A stretch of DNA of 38,985 bases from an archaeon (GTDB lineage Archaea; Nanobdellota; Nanobdellia; Woesearchaeales; JAHJEM01). This document shows, in pieces, positions 21,787 to 31,927 of this stretch (the first letter of the stretch is position 1; the number at the start of each line of letters is the position of its first letter). The DNA lies in the NCBI GenBank assembly GCA_020057445.1, contig JAGVFV010000093.1, forward strand, positions 1 through 38,985, written 5' to 3'. The translations under genes and the position numbers were made by a program. The notes below the pieces were generated by a model. The model was not told the origin of the DNA and ran no database searches. It saw nothing but the letters and a program-made list of their open reading frames with translations.

Positions 21787-24700
21787 CGACATCAAGAAAC
21801 TGGAACATCTCAGGGATGAGACGTCACGTGTCCATCATCAGCTCCTTAGGCTCTCTGCAGAAGGGAAAATGACCGATGCAGACTTCTGGCAAAACCATAA
21901 AAAACTCTTCTCCGGGCAGACTGAAGAGGAATACTACCTGCGCATCAATTTCCGCATCCGCTCCCTGAAAACAACGTCAAACGTCCGTCCGACGAGACGC
22001 GCTTTTCCTGCACTCGTCCTCTTCTCCCTTCTTTTCCTCCTCTTTGCCTATTCCCTTTCCTTTGTCTTCGGACCGACAGGATTTGTCATACGCGAGGGAT
22101 ACATCACGAAGACTCTTGACATCAACACGACATACACCGGAACGACCTACATCCCGCTCACGCTCCACAATCTTCGTACCCTCACCATCACGGGCACGCT
22201 GACAGGAGAAGGAGAGATCATCCTTCATTCGGAAAACCAAAGCTACCTCGTCTATTCCTCCAACATCTCCAACGAATCATATGCGCTGGATTATTTCCCA
22301 GACATAGCATTCAATGACACCTGTGATCAGACCTGTTCTCTTCCTGACATCACAACGACCGTCCTTGAGATCAGGCTCCCTTCAAGCACGCTGCATCTCG
22401 ACAAGATCACCTACACCTTTTTCATACGCAACAGGAAACCCTCAGCCCTCGCCCCAGTCCCTTCATTTTCCATGCGGAGCAACCGCACCCTCTCCTCCCT
22501 TGACTATTTCAGCGACCTCGACGAGGATGAGCTGTCCTTCACCCTTACTCCAAATCCGTACATCAGGCTTGCACATACGGGCCACGACCTCATCTTCGCT
22601 AGCACGGGGATCCCTGGCGAATACACCCTCACCCTCACCGTCAGCGACGGCACAGACAACATCACCTCCAATCCCTTTACGGTAACTGTGCTTGACAAGG
22701 AACCCTTCACCATCTCGGAATCAGCGCGGCACCCGCCCATACGCATAGGTGTCCCTGTCATCTGGGAAAAGAACATCACAGCACAAAACAGCCTCAACAC
22801 GACAACAGAGAAACCAGTCACCTTCTCGCTACCCCGAGAGGCGACGAGACTTTCCATCTCCAAGATCTCAGACAACACCACCCTCAACCCTGCAATCCTC
22901 GTCGTCGAGGACAATGCTACAGACATCACCTACTCCTTCACAGACACCTTCTCTCCCGAGACCCTCACTAACTACATCCTCTCCTACGAGACGCCATCGC
23001 CGACACTGACAGAAGAGACGCTCTCTGCCTCGAAAAAAAGGATAACGATATCCTCCACCCTCCCCTATGAGAACATCATCGCACGCACCATCATCACGCC
23101 AGCGGAAAAGAGCACCATCTACCTCTACCACATCGTCAACGGAGAACGACAACCCTTCCCCATCTCAGGATATATTGATCCTGATGGCGATGGTCTGATC
23201 GACATCATCGAATGGACAGTCCCCCACCTCTCAGAACAGGTGTTCGAAGTGGACATCATCATTCTCAACGTGCAAAGCTTCCCGATGATCGGCGGCAACT
23301 GGACAGTGCTCTTCAACACCACAGGCACCGCGGACCTCTCCATCTCAGCAGTCAATGGAACAACGTACAACACGAGCCCGTCAGACCTCACGCCGGTCAT
23401 GCTGCAGTGCAACTCAACAACCCTCAACTACTCTTGGATCGGCAACGACTCGATCACCTATGCCGACTATTCCTGCGACAATGCCACAGGATCATGGATC
23501 GTTCATGTCAACACCGGCGGAAGCCATCACCAAGAGTTCTCCTTCGGGAACGCGACAGTCTTTGCAGACAACTATGCCTCAGGAGCTTTCCGCCTCAATC
23601 TCAATGTTTCAGGTTCAGGGGACAACACGAGCAATGCGAGTTTCTGGGGCGAGGCTGCAAGCGACACATTTGGTTTGGCGGTTAATGGCATCGGCGATTT
23701 CAATAAGGACGGCTATGATGACTTCATGATCTGCGCACCGGCATATTCGGGCAGCAAGGGAAAGGGTTACATCGTCTTTGGAAGGCCGAGCGTCTGGAAC
23801 ATGGATACGAGCGCCTTTTCCACAGGCGACAACAAGACCAACGGCAGCTTCCAGGGAGAAGCGGCAAGTGACAGCGCCTGCAGCAGTTACCAAGGAGGCG
23901 TCGGAGTCGGCGATGTGAACGGCGATGGCTATGCAGACATCGTCATGACTGCAAGCGGGAGAGACAATTCTGGCGCAAACAATGGAGAGGCATACCTCAT
24001 CTTCGGCAACAATTCAGGTTGGGGATACAACATCAGCCTTGCCAATGCGAACGCAAGCTACTATGGCGAACAGGGAAGCGGATCCAGCGGGCTCAATTTC
24101 GCAGCAGGTCTTGGCGATGTGAACGGCGACGGGTATGACGACTTTGCTATCGGTGACTATGCCACGAAGGCCAGCAATGCCTCTGCCGCCGGAAAGGTCT
24201 ATGTCTTCTTCGGCAGGGCGGCTTCCTGGCAGACAGACCAGAACATCACCATGGCAGCAAATGCCACGTTCCTCGGCTACAACATCAGCGACAATCTCGG
24301 AGCCCGCCTCGATGGCGTCGGCGATGTGAACAATGACGGGTTTGACGACTTCCTCTTGTCGGCGTCAACCGCCAAAGTCGGGGCAAGCGTCGTCGGAAAA
24401 CTCTATCTGGTCTACGGGCGGAACACCACTTGGAGCAGGGACATCAATGTGACAGGGACGAGCGACAATACCACGAACGCGAGCTTCTTTGGGCTTGCCA
24501 GCGACAATATGGGTAATCCCAAGTGGATAGGAGATGTGAACGGAGACACGCGTCCGGACCTTGGCATGAGCGCGTCCGGACGGAACAGCAGCAAAGGAGA
24601 GACCTATTTCTGGCTCGGCGGAACAGCATTCACATTAGGCATGTATCCCAATGGAAATACAGTGAACAATGTCTCCAATGTCTCTGTCTGGGGCGAAGGC

Positions 24701-27700
24701 GCAAATGATTATTCAGGATGGCAATTCTCTGGAGCAGGAGACATGAACAACGACGGCTATGACGATATCATCATTGGGGCATATTACCGATCGCAAGGGC
24801 CTACAAACAACGGGAAGGTCCATATTGTCTTTGGAAGGAACAGCGGATTTTCCATGAACATGACGAGCGCAAGCAATGCGAGCTTCATAGGAACGAACGC
24901 CTCAGACTATCTAGGGATAACAGTGGGGTACGCAGGCGATGTGAACGGCGACCTCTTTGATGACGTCATTGTCGGCGCGCCCTATGTGGACAGCAACGGA
25001 GCGACCAATGGCGGAGAGGCATACCTCATCTTCGGACAGGGGTCAGGAGATCCGATCCTGAACATCTCCAGCCTTACCGTGTTTTCGGACAGCAGCTACA
25101 TCAATGACATCACCAACAGCACATTCTATCTTTCCAACCCCCAGAAGCTCTACATCCAGGCAACAGCAGTGGGAGGAAGCAATCTGCGCGTGGAGACAGT
25201 CATGATCCTTGCCAATTCTTCAGACCACAGCCTTCCTGTGAAGGTCAAGCTTAGGGAGACATCGACAGGTTCGAACAATTACCGCGGTTTCATCAAGGTC
25301 CGCACAGGAGCGACAAGCAAGCGCTTCAACACTGTCCAGGCGACAAACCTCTCCACGCTCTACTTCTACAACTACACCAACCAGGCAAAGTATTGGACAG
25401 TGCGTGCTGATTATCGGCAGGATCCCTGCAGCCCGAACAGCACGTGGGTGGTCACAGACACGGTAAACTGCACAGGAAAGAGCATCATCAACGCCACGTC
25501 TCTCGTCATAGGGCCGACCGGCCATCTCGTCACCAACTATACCAATGTCAACATCACGGGAAACGTCACCATCAATGCGAGCGGAAGCTGGGATGCGTTC
25601 AACAGCAAGGGATCCATATGGGTCGGTGGCAACATAACAGTAAATGGCTATGCCAACTTCACGAACGTCACCTTACGCATGAACGTCACGTGCGACGGGT
25701 GCGGAGGCATCAACGTCACCTCGACAGGGACGCTTGTCATCAATGACTCAACCAACATCACCTACGGAGAGAACGTCAACAACAACTATTTCTTTACTGT
25801 CGAACAGGGAGCAAACCTCACCATCACGAACAGCAATATCGAATTCGCAGGATGGAACGATCCTGGCACAGGGGAATTGACCCCCTCGTACGGACTCATG
25901 GTCATGACCAACAATAGTGTCTTTCGGAACGTCACCTTCCAGAACAACTATTACGACATCTTCCTCTGGTATGCCAATAATACGCTCATAGATAACTGCA
26001 GCATGACTGCTGCAAGAGGGGGATGGTCACCAGTCATCTACACCACTACAGGAAACAACTTCACGAACATGAGAGTGACAACGATCGCGGGCGCGTGGAT
26101 AGACTATAGTGCCAACATGACCTTTGAGAATGTCAGCTTCAGCGGAGGAAGCGACATCGCGCTTCAATTGACTGGATCTTCAGACAATACTTTTAGGAAT
26201 TTCCATGCAAGCTCCTCTGCTGATGCGCCAGTCTTTCTTCAGGTCAGCTCAAACCGCAATATCTTCCTCAACTCCACCATCAGCTCTGCGAGCGGAAGGG
26301 CAGTTGCGCTTAGTTCAAGCAACCTCACTGTCTTCTCCTCCACCATCTTCTCATCTGTAGCATCAGGCAGCCTTGCAAAAGACATCAGTTTTCCGTCGAG
26401 CCAAAAACACGTGGTTGAGGCGCGTAACAGCACCATCAACTCAACCAAGATCGACACTGGCTCAGGGAGCCGTGTCATCATCAGGTCGTTTGTCCGTGCC
26501 TATGTCGCCGACACGCAAGGCAATGCCGTCAGCGGAGTGAATGTCACGACATTGAACCTGACATCGCAAGAGGAAAACTACAGCTACACAGACATACAAG
26601 GCAATTCCGCCTTTGTAAACCTCACCCAGCTCTTTGTCAGCGGAACAACAGACACAAGGACAGACTATAACAATTACACATTCATCCTTTCCAAGAACAA
26701 CTACTTTTCCGAGACAGTCTCGTATAACATCACCAATGGATCGCAATACAACGTGACGCTCTACAGCTACTGCGACTTCAATGGATCAGACATGCACGTG
26801 GTAGAGGACCTGACCTGCTGGAACAGGACAGGAAGCGCAGGCCTTATCAACATCAGCCCTGGAGTGAACCTCACCTTCATCAACGTCACGCTCAACATCA
26901 CTGGAAACGTCTATATTCCGCAAAACGCTACCTTTGCCATCATCAACTCAAGCCCGGCATGGACCGCTTTCCAGGGCTCTGCCGGAAATCCGACGGCTGT
27001 TCGCGTCAGGATGCAAGGCAACATGTCAGTGAACGGCACGCTCAACATCACGAACACAGCTCTTGGGTTCAACGGCAGCTGCAACACGTGCGCAGGACTG
27101 AACATCACAGGGAACATCACCATCAACGGAAGCAAGATCACGCGCGCAGAAAGCGCGACCAACTACTTCTTCACTGTCTACTCGCCAAGCAACCTCACCA
27201 TACAGAGCTCCCAGATAGAGTACTGTGGCTGGGGAGCGATGACGCCAGTCAGCGATCCGAAAGGAGGGCTCCTCATCAAATCCAACAATTCCATCATCAT
27301 CAACACGACCTTCATCAACAACTCAGTCGACATACGATTCAGCATGGCAAACAACTCCTACATCGTCAACAACACATTCGAATCGCCGTCAAACGGCTAC
27401 AACATGGTCCTTGGCACATCCAGCAGGTACAACAACATCACCAACAACACCTTCAACGGGACAAAGACAGGGATATATTTCTCCGGATCTGACAATAACT
27501 CCTTCACCAACAACTACATCAATGTCTCTGAAAATGGGATATACCTTGCATCATCTCACAACGAGACCATCAAGCACAATTTCATAGCGGCACTCGGGTC
27601 AGGACTGCGCTTATTCACGAGCAGCGACAACTGGATCTACGATGTCAACATCACCGACGGATCAGAATATTACGGTATCCTCATTGTTGGCCATCGCAAC

Positions 27701-30700
27701 CTCTTCCAATATGTGAATGTGCACTGGTATTCTTCAAACTCGAGCGCGGTCACCTTCGCCAATATGGACGCGAACAACGAATTCTGGCGCTCCAGCCTCA
27801 TCAATGAAGGCTATGACTCACTGACTTTCTTTCGTGGCAATGCCAACCTCTTCACAGATTGCTACTTTGAATCTGCTTCAGGACGGTATGACGTCGAAGG
27901 CACGTATACTGCTTCTGCAAGCTTCAATACCATCCTCCTCAACGCCAGTCTTACTACACGAAAGGTCCTTGGACAGCCAGGAGACAAGGTCTTTGGAAAG
28001 CACCGCTTCAATGTCAAGGTCAGCGACTATGCGGGCGTTGTCCAAGGGGCAAACGTCTCCATCATAAATGGCTCCTCAACCCTTGAGAACTGGAGCCTAT
28101 CCGACGCATCAGGCCTTTCCCCCCTCCTCAACCTCAGCTCATTTTATGCAATCTTCCTCAATTCTAATCCCTCCTGGGAGTCCAACTTCACTATCTTTGT
28201 CAACAAGACAGGATACCACAACAAATCAGTCTCAGTCAACATCAGCCAAGGCTACCCCTACAACATCACCATCAACGTCCTCCCGACAGTCGCGGCCCAG
28301 GCAGCAAGCCCAAGCCCCCAAGGATATGGGAATAACGTCACCATCGGGGTGAACTTCTCAGATTCCGACGGCATAAACGACGTGTCAGCCGCAAAAGTCG
28401 AGATCGACCCGCCAGGAAGTCCTGCTGCTGAAAACTTCACCATGACTGAGATCGGCACAGTTGCCGCAACAGACAGGTTCCAGTACAACTACACCGGCTG
28501 GCACCATGGCAACTACTCCTACAAGTTCTGGATATACGACGCATCAACAGACTGGATAGACACAGCCGCGTCCACCTTCGAAGTCAATGCCAACATCACG
28601 ATCAATGTGCGCACGATAAAAGACACCTACTCCCAGATGGAGGTCGTCTACCTCACCGACCCGCCAGACGAGATATTCATCCCGCCAGCAATTCCGGCAT
28701 CGCGGCTGCCGGCATTGCAGGACAGCGTCGAACAACAGGCCATCGCCGAAAATGAGCCAGCCCAAAAAGCCAGAAACATGCAGCGTGGACTAGTTGATAA
28801 AAACAAGGACACAGGACCTCCCTTTATTACCAACGCGTTCGCCAACCCTCCGGACGTCTACCCTGGAGACAACATGACTATTTCTGCCGACATCATCGAC
28901 CCTTACGGCATCATCTCTGCATCCGCAATCATGCCCCACGAGAAAGGAGTGGACAACATATCGCTCAAGCTCACAAAAGGGACAACGTACAACGGCACGT
29001 GGCAGGTTGTCTGGCCTGTCCACGACACGATAAAGAAAGCATACACAACCACAATAACAGCGACGAACACGCAAGGAAAGAGCGCGACGTTTCCACTTTC
29101 CTGGACAGACGTCACGTACGTCTGGATTGACCAGGATGTGGAGAATGTGTCAAGCTACAGCAGGTCAGGAGCGTTATACTGCACTAATCCTGCAAACGGA
29201 TATGATGAGGGATGGGGAACAATGACAAATTCGGGATCAAATGTCTGCTATATCTTCATCAACTACACCATACCCCGCTATGTGACGAGCATAAAGGATG
29301 AACTCAAAGCAGACGGTTCCAATTACGCTGTAGTCTATGACTGTTATAACCATTCAAGTGGTGCTTGGATAAATATCGGACAGTCTACAACAGCGGAGAC
29401 CATCAATATCACACCTCCTGCTGCATGCCTCAACGGCACCAACCTCTCCATGCGCTTCGTTTCCGTAGGTGATCTGGGAGAACCCGGAGGACAATTTTTC
29501 GAAGACAAGGCATGGTGGTACAAGAAGGTCGGACCGTACTATGACAACTTCATCAACGGCACCAACACGACAAACATCGGTATCATCGGAGCCGCGGACA
29601 CGAGCACTGCACTCATCCTCCAGACCAACAACAACCAGAGCAAGATCGCCTGGGAATCAAACGTCACCATCAACAGCACCTGGAACTTCGACGACGTCAT
29701 CACCTTCAACGACTCCTACCTCTACGTCAACACCAACTTCTACCCGAACCTGAACGCTAAGGCGACAGTCACCATCTCAAACCTCTACTATAGAGACTTC
29801 ATCCTCTACAAGGACGGCAGCCTTTGCACAGACTGCCTCATCATCTCGAACACGGGGAACGGCACCATCACCTTCAATGTCAGCGGATTCTCCAACTACA
29901 CCTGGGCAGAAGGAAACCAGTCCAAGATCACGAACAACGGAACGACAGCGGTGAACGTCTCCCTCCTCATCAAGATCCAATATTACAACAGCACAGACTC
30001 CATCTGGTATGACGAGGCGCTCATCGTCAACATCACCAACGTCAGCATAGCGGCAGGAGGATCAGTGAAGCTCGACGACTTCTTCAACGGGTTTGTCAAC
30101 ACCTCTGACGACCTCATCCACGGGTCAGGATGGTACAGGGTGAACGTGAGCCTCACGAACGCCTCATCCTTCATGCTCACCAACTACAGCACAGGAGCGA
30201 TCTCTAGCGTGTACAACTTCAGCTACCTGAACAACTCAGTCCCCATTGTCCAATACGTCCAGCTGCTTCCCCCGTGGGCGCAGACCAACGATTCGCTGAC
30301 GATCTACGCCAACTGCACTGATGCAGACGTCTCTGATTCAGTCACAGCGTCTTACACTTTCTACAAGAACGGCACCAACACGAGTTCAGGGACAGCATCG
30401 ATCACGAAGAGCACGAATGCGACTGTCGCGACGCTCTCCGACTCTTCGACGACGAAGAGCGACATCTGGACAGCAAGCGTCAGCTGCAAGGACAGCTACA
30501 ACTCATCAGCCTACACAAACTCATCCACAGTCACCATCCAGAACAGCGTGCCACAGACAAACCTTGTCCTCCTCCTCCCGACGAACCCCAACACGACCGC
30601 GTACCTCAACTGCACCTTTGCCATCGCCGACAATGACACGACAGACCGCCTGACTGTCTTCTACAGATGGTACAACAACAGCGAGCAATATTCCAACGGA

Positions 30701-31927
30701 ACGCTCGTCTACAGCCTCACGAACAACTACACACTTCTTTCCAACGCAACCACGTCCAAAGGAGACACGTGGACCTGCTCCATCAACGCCACCGACGATA
30801 TCGGTGTCAATAATTTCACCAACTCATCTTCTGTCACCATCGCAAATACCATTCCCACGGTTCCCGCTCTCGAGGTCCCGACGAGCGAGAATTTCACAGT
30901 CCATAACCGATCCACCACCTTCAACTGGTCCAACAGCACTGATATGGATGGCGACGCCATCACCTACGACATAGACATCTCCTCAGATACTGCGTGCGCA
31001 GGAGGAGGATTCACAGACACCGGCCTGACAGTATCTCAATATACCTACGCCAGCGAGCTCTGCACCCAGGACGAGACAAGCCTCCTCTACAACTGGACTG
31101 TTCGCGCCTGCGACCCGACTGGCTGCAGCGCCTGGACAACGCCATGGAACTTCTCCATCGAGCCTTGGATCGTCATCGCCTTCGCCACAGACAGCATTGA
31201 CTTTGGCACGTGGCAGGTGAGCGACGAGAACACCTGGAATGATACGTCAGACAACCACCCTCCTCCCTTTGTCATAGAAAACAACGGCAATGTCTACTCC
31301 AACCTCACCAATGTCACAGCGAACGCAAGCCTCTGGAGGTCCCCGCTCGCAGGCCTTGGCACCCACTACTTCCAGATCAAGGTCGACGAGACCGCGGAAT
31401 CGACATCCTTTGACTGGGGGACAAGCCAGACCACCTACATGAACCTCACTTCGACCAACCAATCCCTCATCAACAGGCTCGGCTATAATCCCCTAGCAAA
31501 CAGCGCACAGCTCGACATCAACATCACGCTACCCCAGAACGAGCCGGCAGGAAACAAGACAGCGGCGATCATCCTCTGGTTCGAACAGACGCCATCGACA
31601 GCCATTCCATCCTGTGATGGATATTATGCACTAGGATACTGCTGGTACCAAGACAACACTACAGAAACAAGCTGCGACACCATCTGCCTAGACCACGGAG
31701 GCTGCGTCAATGAGAATTGGAACGATAACAATGAATGTTCTGTCTGCGCTCATTTCAATCAGGAAAATGAAGGATGCTTTGAGGATGCCTCTTCGTATAC
31801 ACCGCTCTTATTCAGGGACGGAGTCCCAAATGGTGTTTGTAATTATAGAGACTCAGGAACAAGCCAAGACTGTGCAAGCACAGGTCCAGATGAATTTGCC
31901 TATAGGATGTGCGCATGCGAAACGTAG
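21776..31927 (+). CDS. Giant N-anchored surface glycoprotein (FG-GAP repeats, parallel beta-helix, Ig-like modules)
   Basis: 3383 residues from ATG 21776. The first ~76 residues are charged and cytoplasmic, then one membrane segment (77-98), so almost the whole protein is outside and N-anchored. Residues ~100-500 hold beta-sandwich modules, including a cadherin-like one (DYFSDLDEDELSF, LTVSDGTDN). Residues ~635-1095 hold about seven FG-GAP/integrin-alpha-like repeats with calcium loops such as GDVNGDGYADI and GDVNNDGFDDF. Residues ~1240-2060 contain two blocks of right-handed beta-helix-like repeats rich in NxT/S. Ig-like modules follow, and the last ~100 residues are Cys-rich (CDGYYALGYCWY, CHDHGGC-like spacing). 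Very many N-glycosylation sequons. No sorting signal or C-terminal anchor. A role in adhesion to a host or partner cell is inference. ATG 21776 was chosen over the in-frame upstream start, which lies inside the HTH gene. Confidence 0.9.
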   Translation: MADSDIKKLEHLRDETSRVHHQLLRLSAEGKMTDADFWQNHKKLFSGQTEEEYYLRINFRIRSLKTTSNVRPTRRAFPALVLFSLLFLLFAYSLSFVFGPTGFVIREGYITKTLDINTTYTGTTYIPLTLHNLRTLTITGTLTGEGEIILHSENQSYLVYSSNISNESYALDYFPDIAFNDTCDQTCSLPDITTTVLEIRLPSSTLHLDKITYTFFIRNRKPSALAPVPSFSMRSNRTLSSLDYFSDLDEDELSFTLTPNPYIRLAHTGHDLIFASTGIPGEYTLTLTVSDGTDNITSNPFTVTVLDKEPFTISESARHPPIRIGVPVIWEKNITAQNSLNTTTEKPVTFSLPREATRLSISKISDNTTLNPAILVVEDNATDITYSFTDTFSPETLTNYILSYETPSPTLTEETLSASKKRITISSTLPYENIIARTIITPAEKSTIYLYHIVNGERQPFPISGYIDPDGDGLIDIIEWTVPHLSEQVFEVDIIILNVQSFPMIGGNWTVLFNTTGTADLSISAVNGTTYNTSPSDLTPVMLQCNSTTLNYSWIGNDSITYADYSCDNATGSWIVHVNTGGSHHQEFSFGNATVFADNYASGAFRLNLNVSGSGDNTSNASFWGEAASDTFGLAVNGIGDFNKDGYDDFMICAPAYSGSKGKGYIVFGRPSVWNMDTSAFSTGDNKTNGSFQGEAASDSACSSYQGGVGVGDVNGDGYADIVMTASGRDNSGANNGEAYLIFGNNSGWGYNISLANANASYYGEQGSGSSGLNFAAGLGDVNGDGYDDFAIGDYATKASNASAAGKVYVFFGRAASWQTDQNITMAANATFLGYNISDNLGARLDGVGDVNNDGFDDFLLSASTAKVGASVVGKLYLVYGRNTTWSRDINVTGTSDNTTNASFFGLASDNMGNPKWIGDVNGDTRPDLGMSASGRNSSKGETYFWLGGTAFTLGMYPNGNTVNNVSNVSVWGEGANDYSGWQFSGAGDMNNDGYDDIIIGAYYRSQGPTNNGKVHIVFGRNSGFSMNMTSASNASFIGTNASDYLGITVGYAGDVNGDLFDDVIVGAPYVDSNGATNGGEAYLIFGQGSGDPILNISSLTVFSDSSYINDITNSTFYLSNPQKLYIQATAVGGSNLRVETVMILANSSDHSLPVKVKLRETSTGSNNYRGFIKVRTGATSKRFNTVQATNLSTLYFYNYTNQAKYWTVRADYRQDPCSPNSTWVVTDTVNCTGKSIINATSLVIGPTGHLVTNYTNVNITGNVTINASGSWDAFNSKGSIWVGGNITVNGYANFTNVTLRMNVTCDGCGGINVTSTGTLVINDSTNITYGENVNNNYFFTVEQGANLTITNSNIEFAGWNDPGTGELTPSYGLMVMTNNSVFRNVTFQNNYYDIFLWYANNTLIDNCSMTAARGGWSPVIYTTTGNNFTNMRVTTIAGAWIDYSANMTFENVSFSGGSDIALQLTGSSDNTFRNFHASSSADAPVFLQVSSNRNIFLNSTISSASGRAVALSSSNLTVFSSTIFSSVASGSLAKDISFPSSQKHVVEARNSTINSTKIDTGSGSRVIIRSFVRAYVADTQGNAVSGVNVTTLNLTSQEENYSYTDIQGNSAFVNLTQLFVSGTTDTRTDYNNYTFILSKNNYFSETVSYNITNGSQYNVTLYSYCDFNGSDMHVVEDLTCWNRTGSAGLINISPGVNLTFINVTLNITGNVYIPQNATFAIINSSPAWTAFQGSAGNPTAVRVRMQGNMSVNGTLNITNTALGFNGSCNTCAGLNITGNITINGSKITRAESATNYFFTVYSPSNLTIQSSQIEYCGWGAMTPVSDPKGGLLIKSNNSIIINTTFINNSVDIRFSMANNSYIVNNTFESPSNGYNMVLGTSSRYNNITNNTFNGTKTGIYFSGSDNNSFTNNYINVSENGIYLASSHNETIKHNFIAALGSGLRLFTSSDNWIYDVNITDGSEYYGILIVGHRNLFQYVNVHWYSSNSSAVTFANMDANNEFWRSSLINEGYDSLTFFRGNANLFTDCYFESASGRYDVEGTYTASASFNTILLNASLTTRKVLGQPGDKVFGKHRFNVKVSDYAGVVQGANVSIINGSSTLENWSLSDASGLSPLLNLSSFYAIFLNSNPSWESNFTIFVNKTGYHNKSVSVNISQGYPYNITINVLPTVAAQAASPSPQGYGNNVTIGVNFSDSDGINDVSAAKVEIDPPGSPAAENFTMTEIGTVAATDRFQYNYTGWHHGNYSYKFWIYDASTDWIDTAASTFEVNANITINVRTIKDTYSQMEVVYLTDPPDEIFIPPAIPASRLPALQDSVEQQAIAENEPAQKARNMQRGLVDKNKDTGPPFITNAFANPPDVYPGDNMTISADIIDPYGIISASAIMPHEKGVDNISLKLTKGTTYNGTWQVVWPVHDTIKKAYTTTITATNTQGKSATFPLSWTDVTYVWIDQDVENVSSYSRSGALYCTNPANGYDEGWGTMTNSGSNVCYIFINYTIPRYVTSIKDELKADGSNYAVVYDCYNHSSGAWINIGQSTTAETINITPPAACLNGTNLSMRFVSVGDLGEPGGQFFEDKAWWYKKVGPYYDNFINGTNTTNIGIIGAADTSTALILQTNNNQSKIAWESNVTINSTWNFDDVITFNDSYLYVNTNFYPNLNAKATVTISNLYYRDFILYKDGSLCTDCLIISNTGNGTITFNVSGFSNYTWAEGNQSKITNNGTTAVNVSLLIKIQYYNSTDSIWYDEALIVNITNVSIAAGGSVKLDDFFNGFVNTSDDLIHGSGWYRVNVSLTNASSFMLTNYSTGAISSVYNFSYLNNSVPIVQYVQLLPPWAQTNDSLTIYANCTDADVSDSVTASYTFYKNGTNTSSGTASITKSTNATVATLSDSSTTKSDIWTASVSCKDSYNSSAYTNSSTVTIQNSVPQTNLVLLLPTNPNTTAYLNCTFAIADNDTTDRLTVFYRWYNNSEQYSNGTLVYSLTNNYTLLSNATTSKGDTWTCSINATDDIGVNNFTNSSSVTIANTIPTVPALEVPTSENFTVHNRSTTFNWSNSTDMDGDAITYDIDISSDTACAGGGFTDTGLTVSQYTYASELCTQDETSLLYNWTVRACDPTGCSAWTTPWNFSIEPWIVIAFATDSIDFGTWQVSDENTWNDTSDNHPPPFVIENNGNVYSNLTNVTANASLWRSPLAGLGTHYFQIKVDETAESTSFDWGTSQTTYMNLTSTNQSLINRLGYNPLANSAQLDINITLPQNEPAGNKTAAIILWFEQTPSTAIPSCDGYYALGYCWYQDNTTETSCDTICLDHGGCVNENWNDNNECSVCAHFNQENEGCFEDASSYTPLLFRDGVPNGVCNYRDSGTSQDCASTGPDEFAYRMCACET

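Noticed and set aside
25500..27950. Possible CRISPR or DNA-level tandem repeat from recurring AACATCAC-type words
   Set aside because: The repetition comes from codons of Asn-Ile-Thr sequons in beta-helix repeats; unit lengths and sequence vary and there are no spacers.
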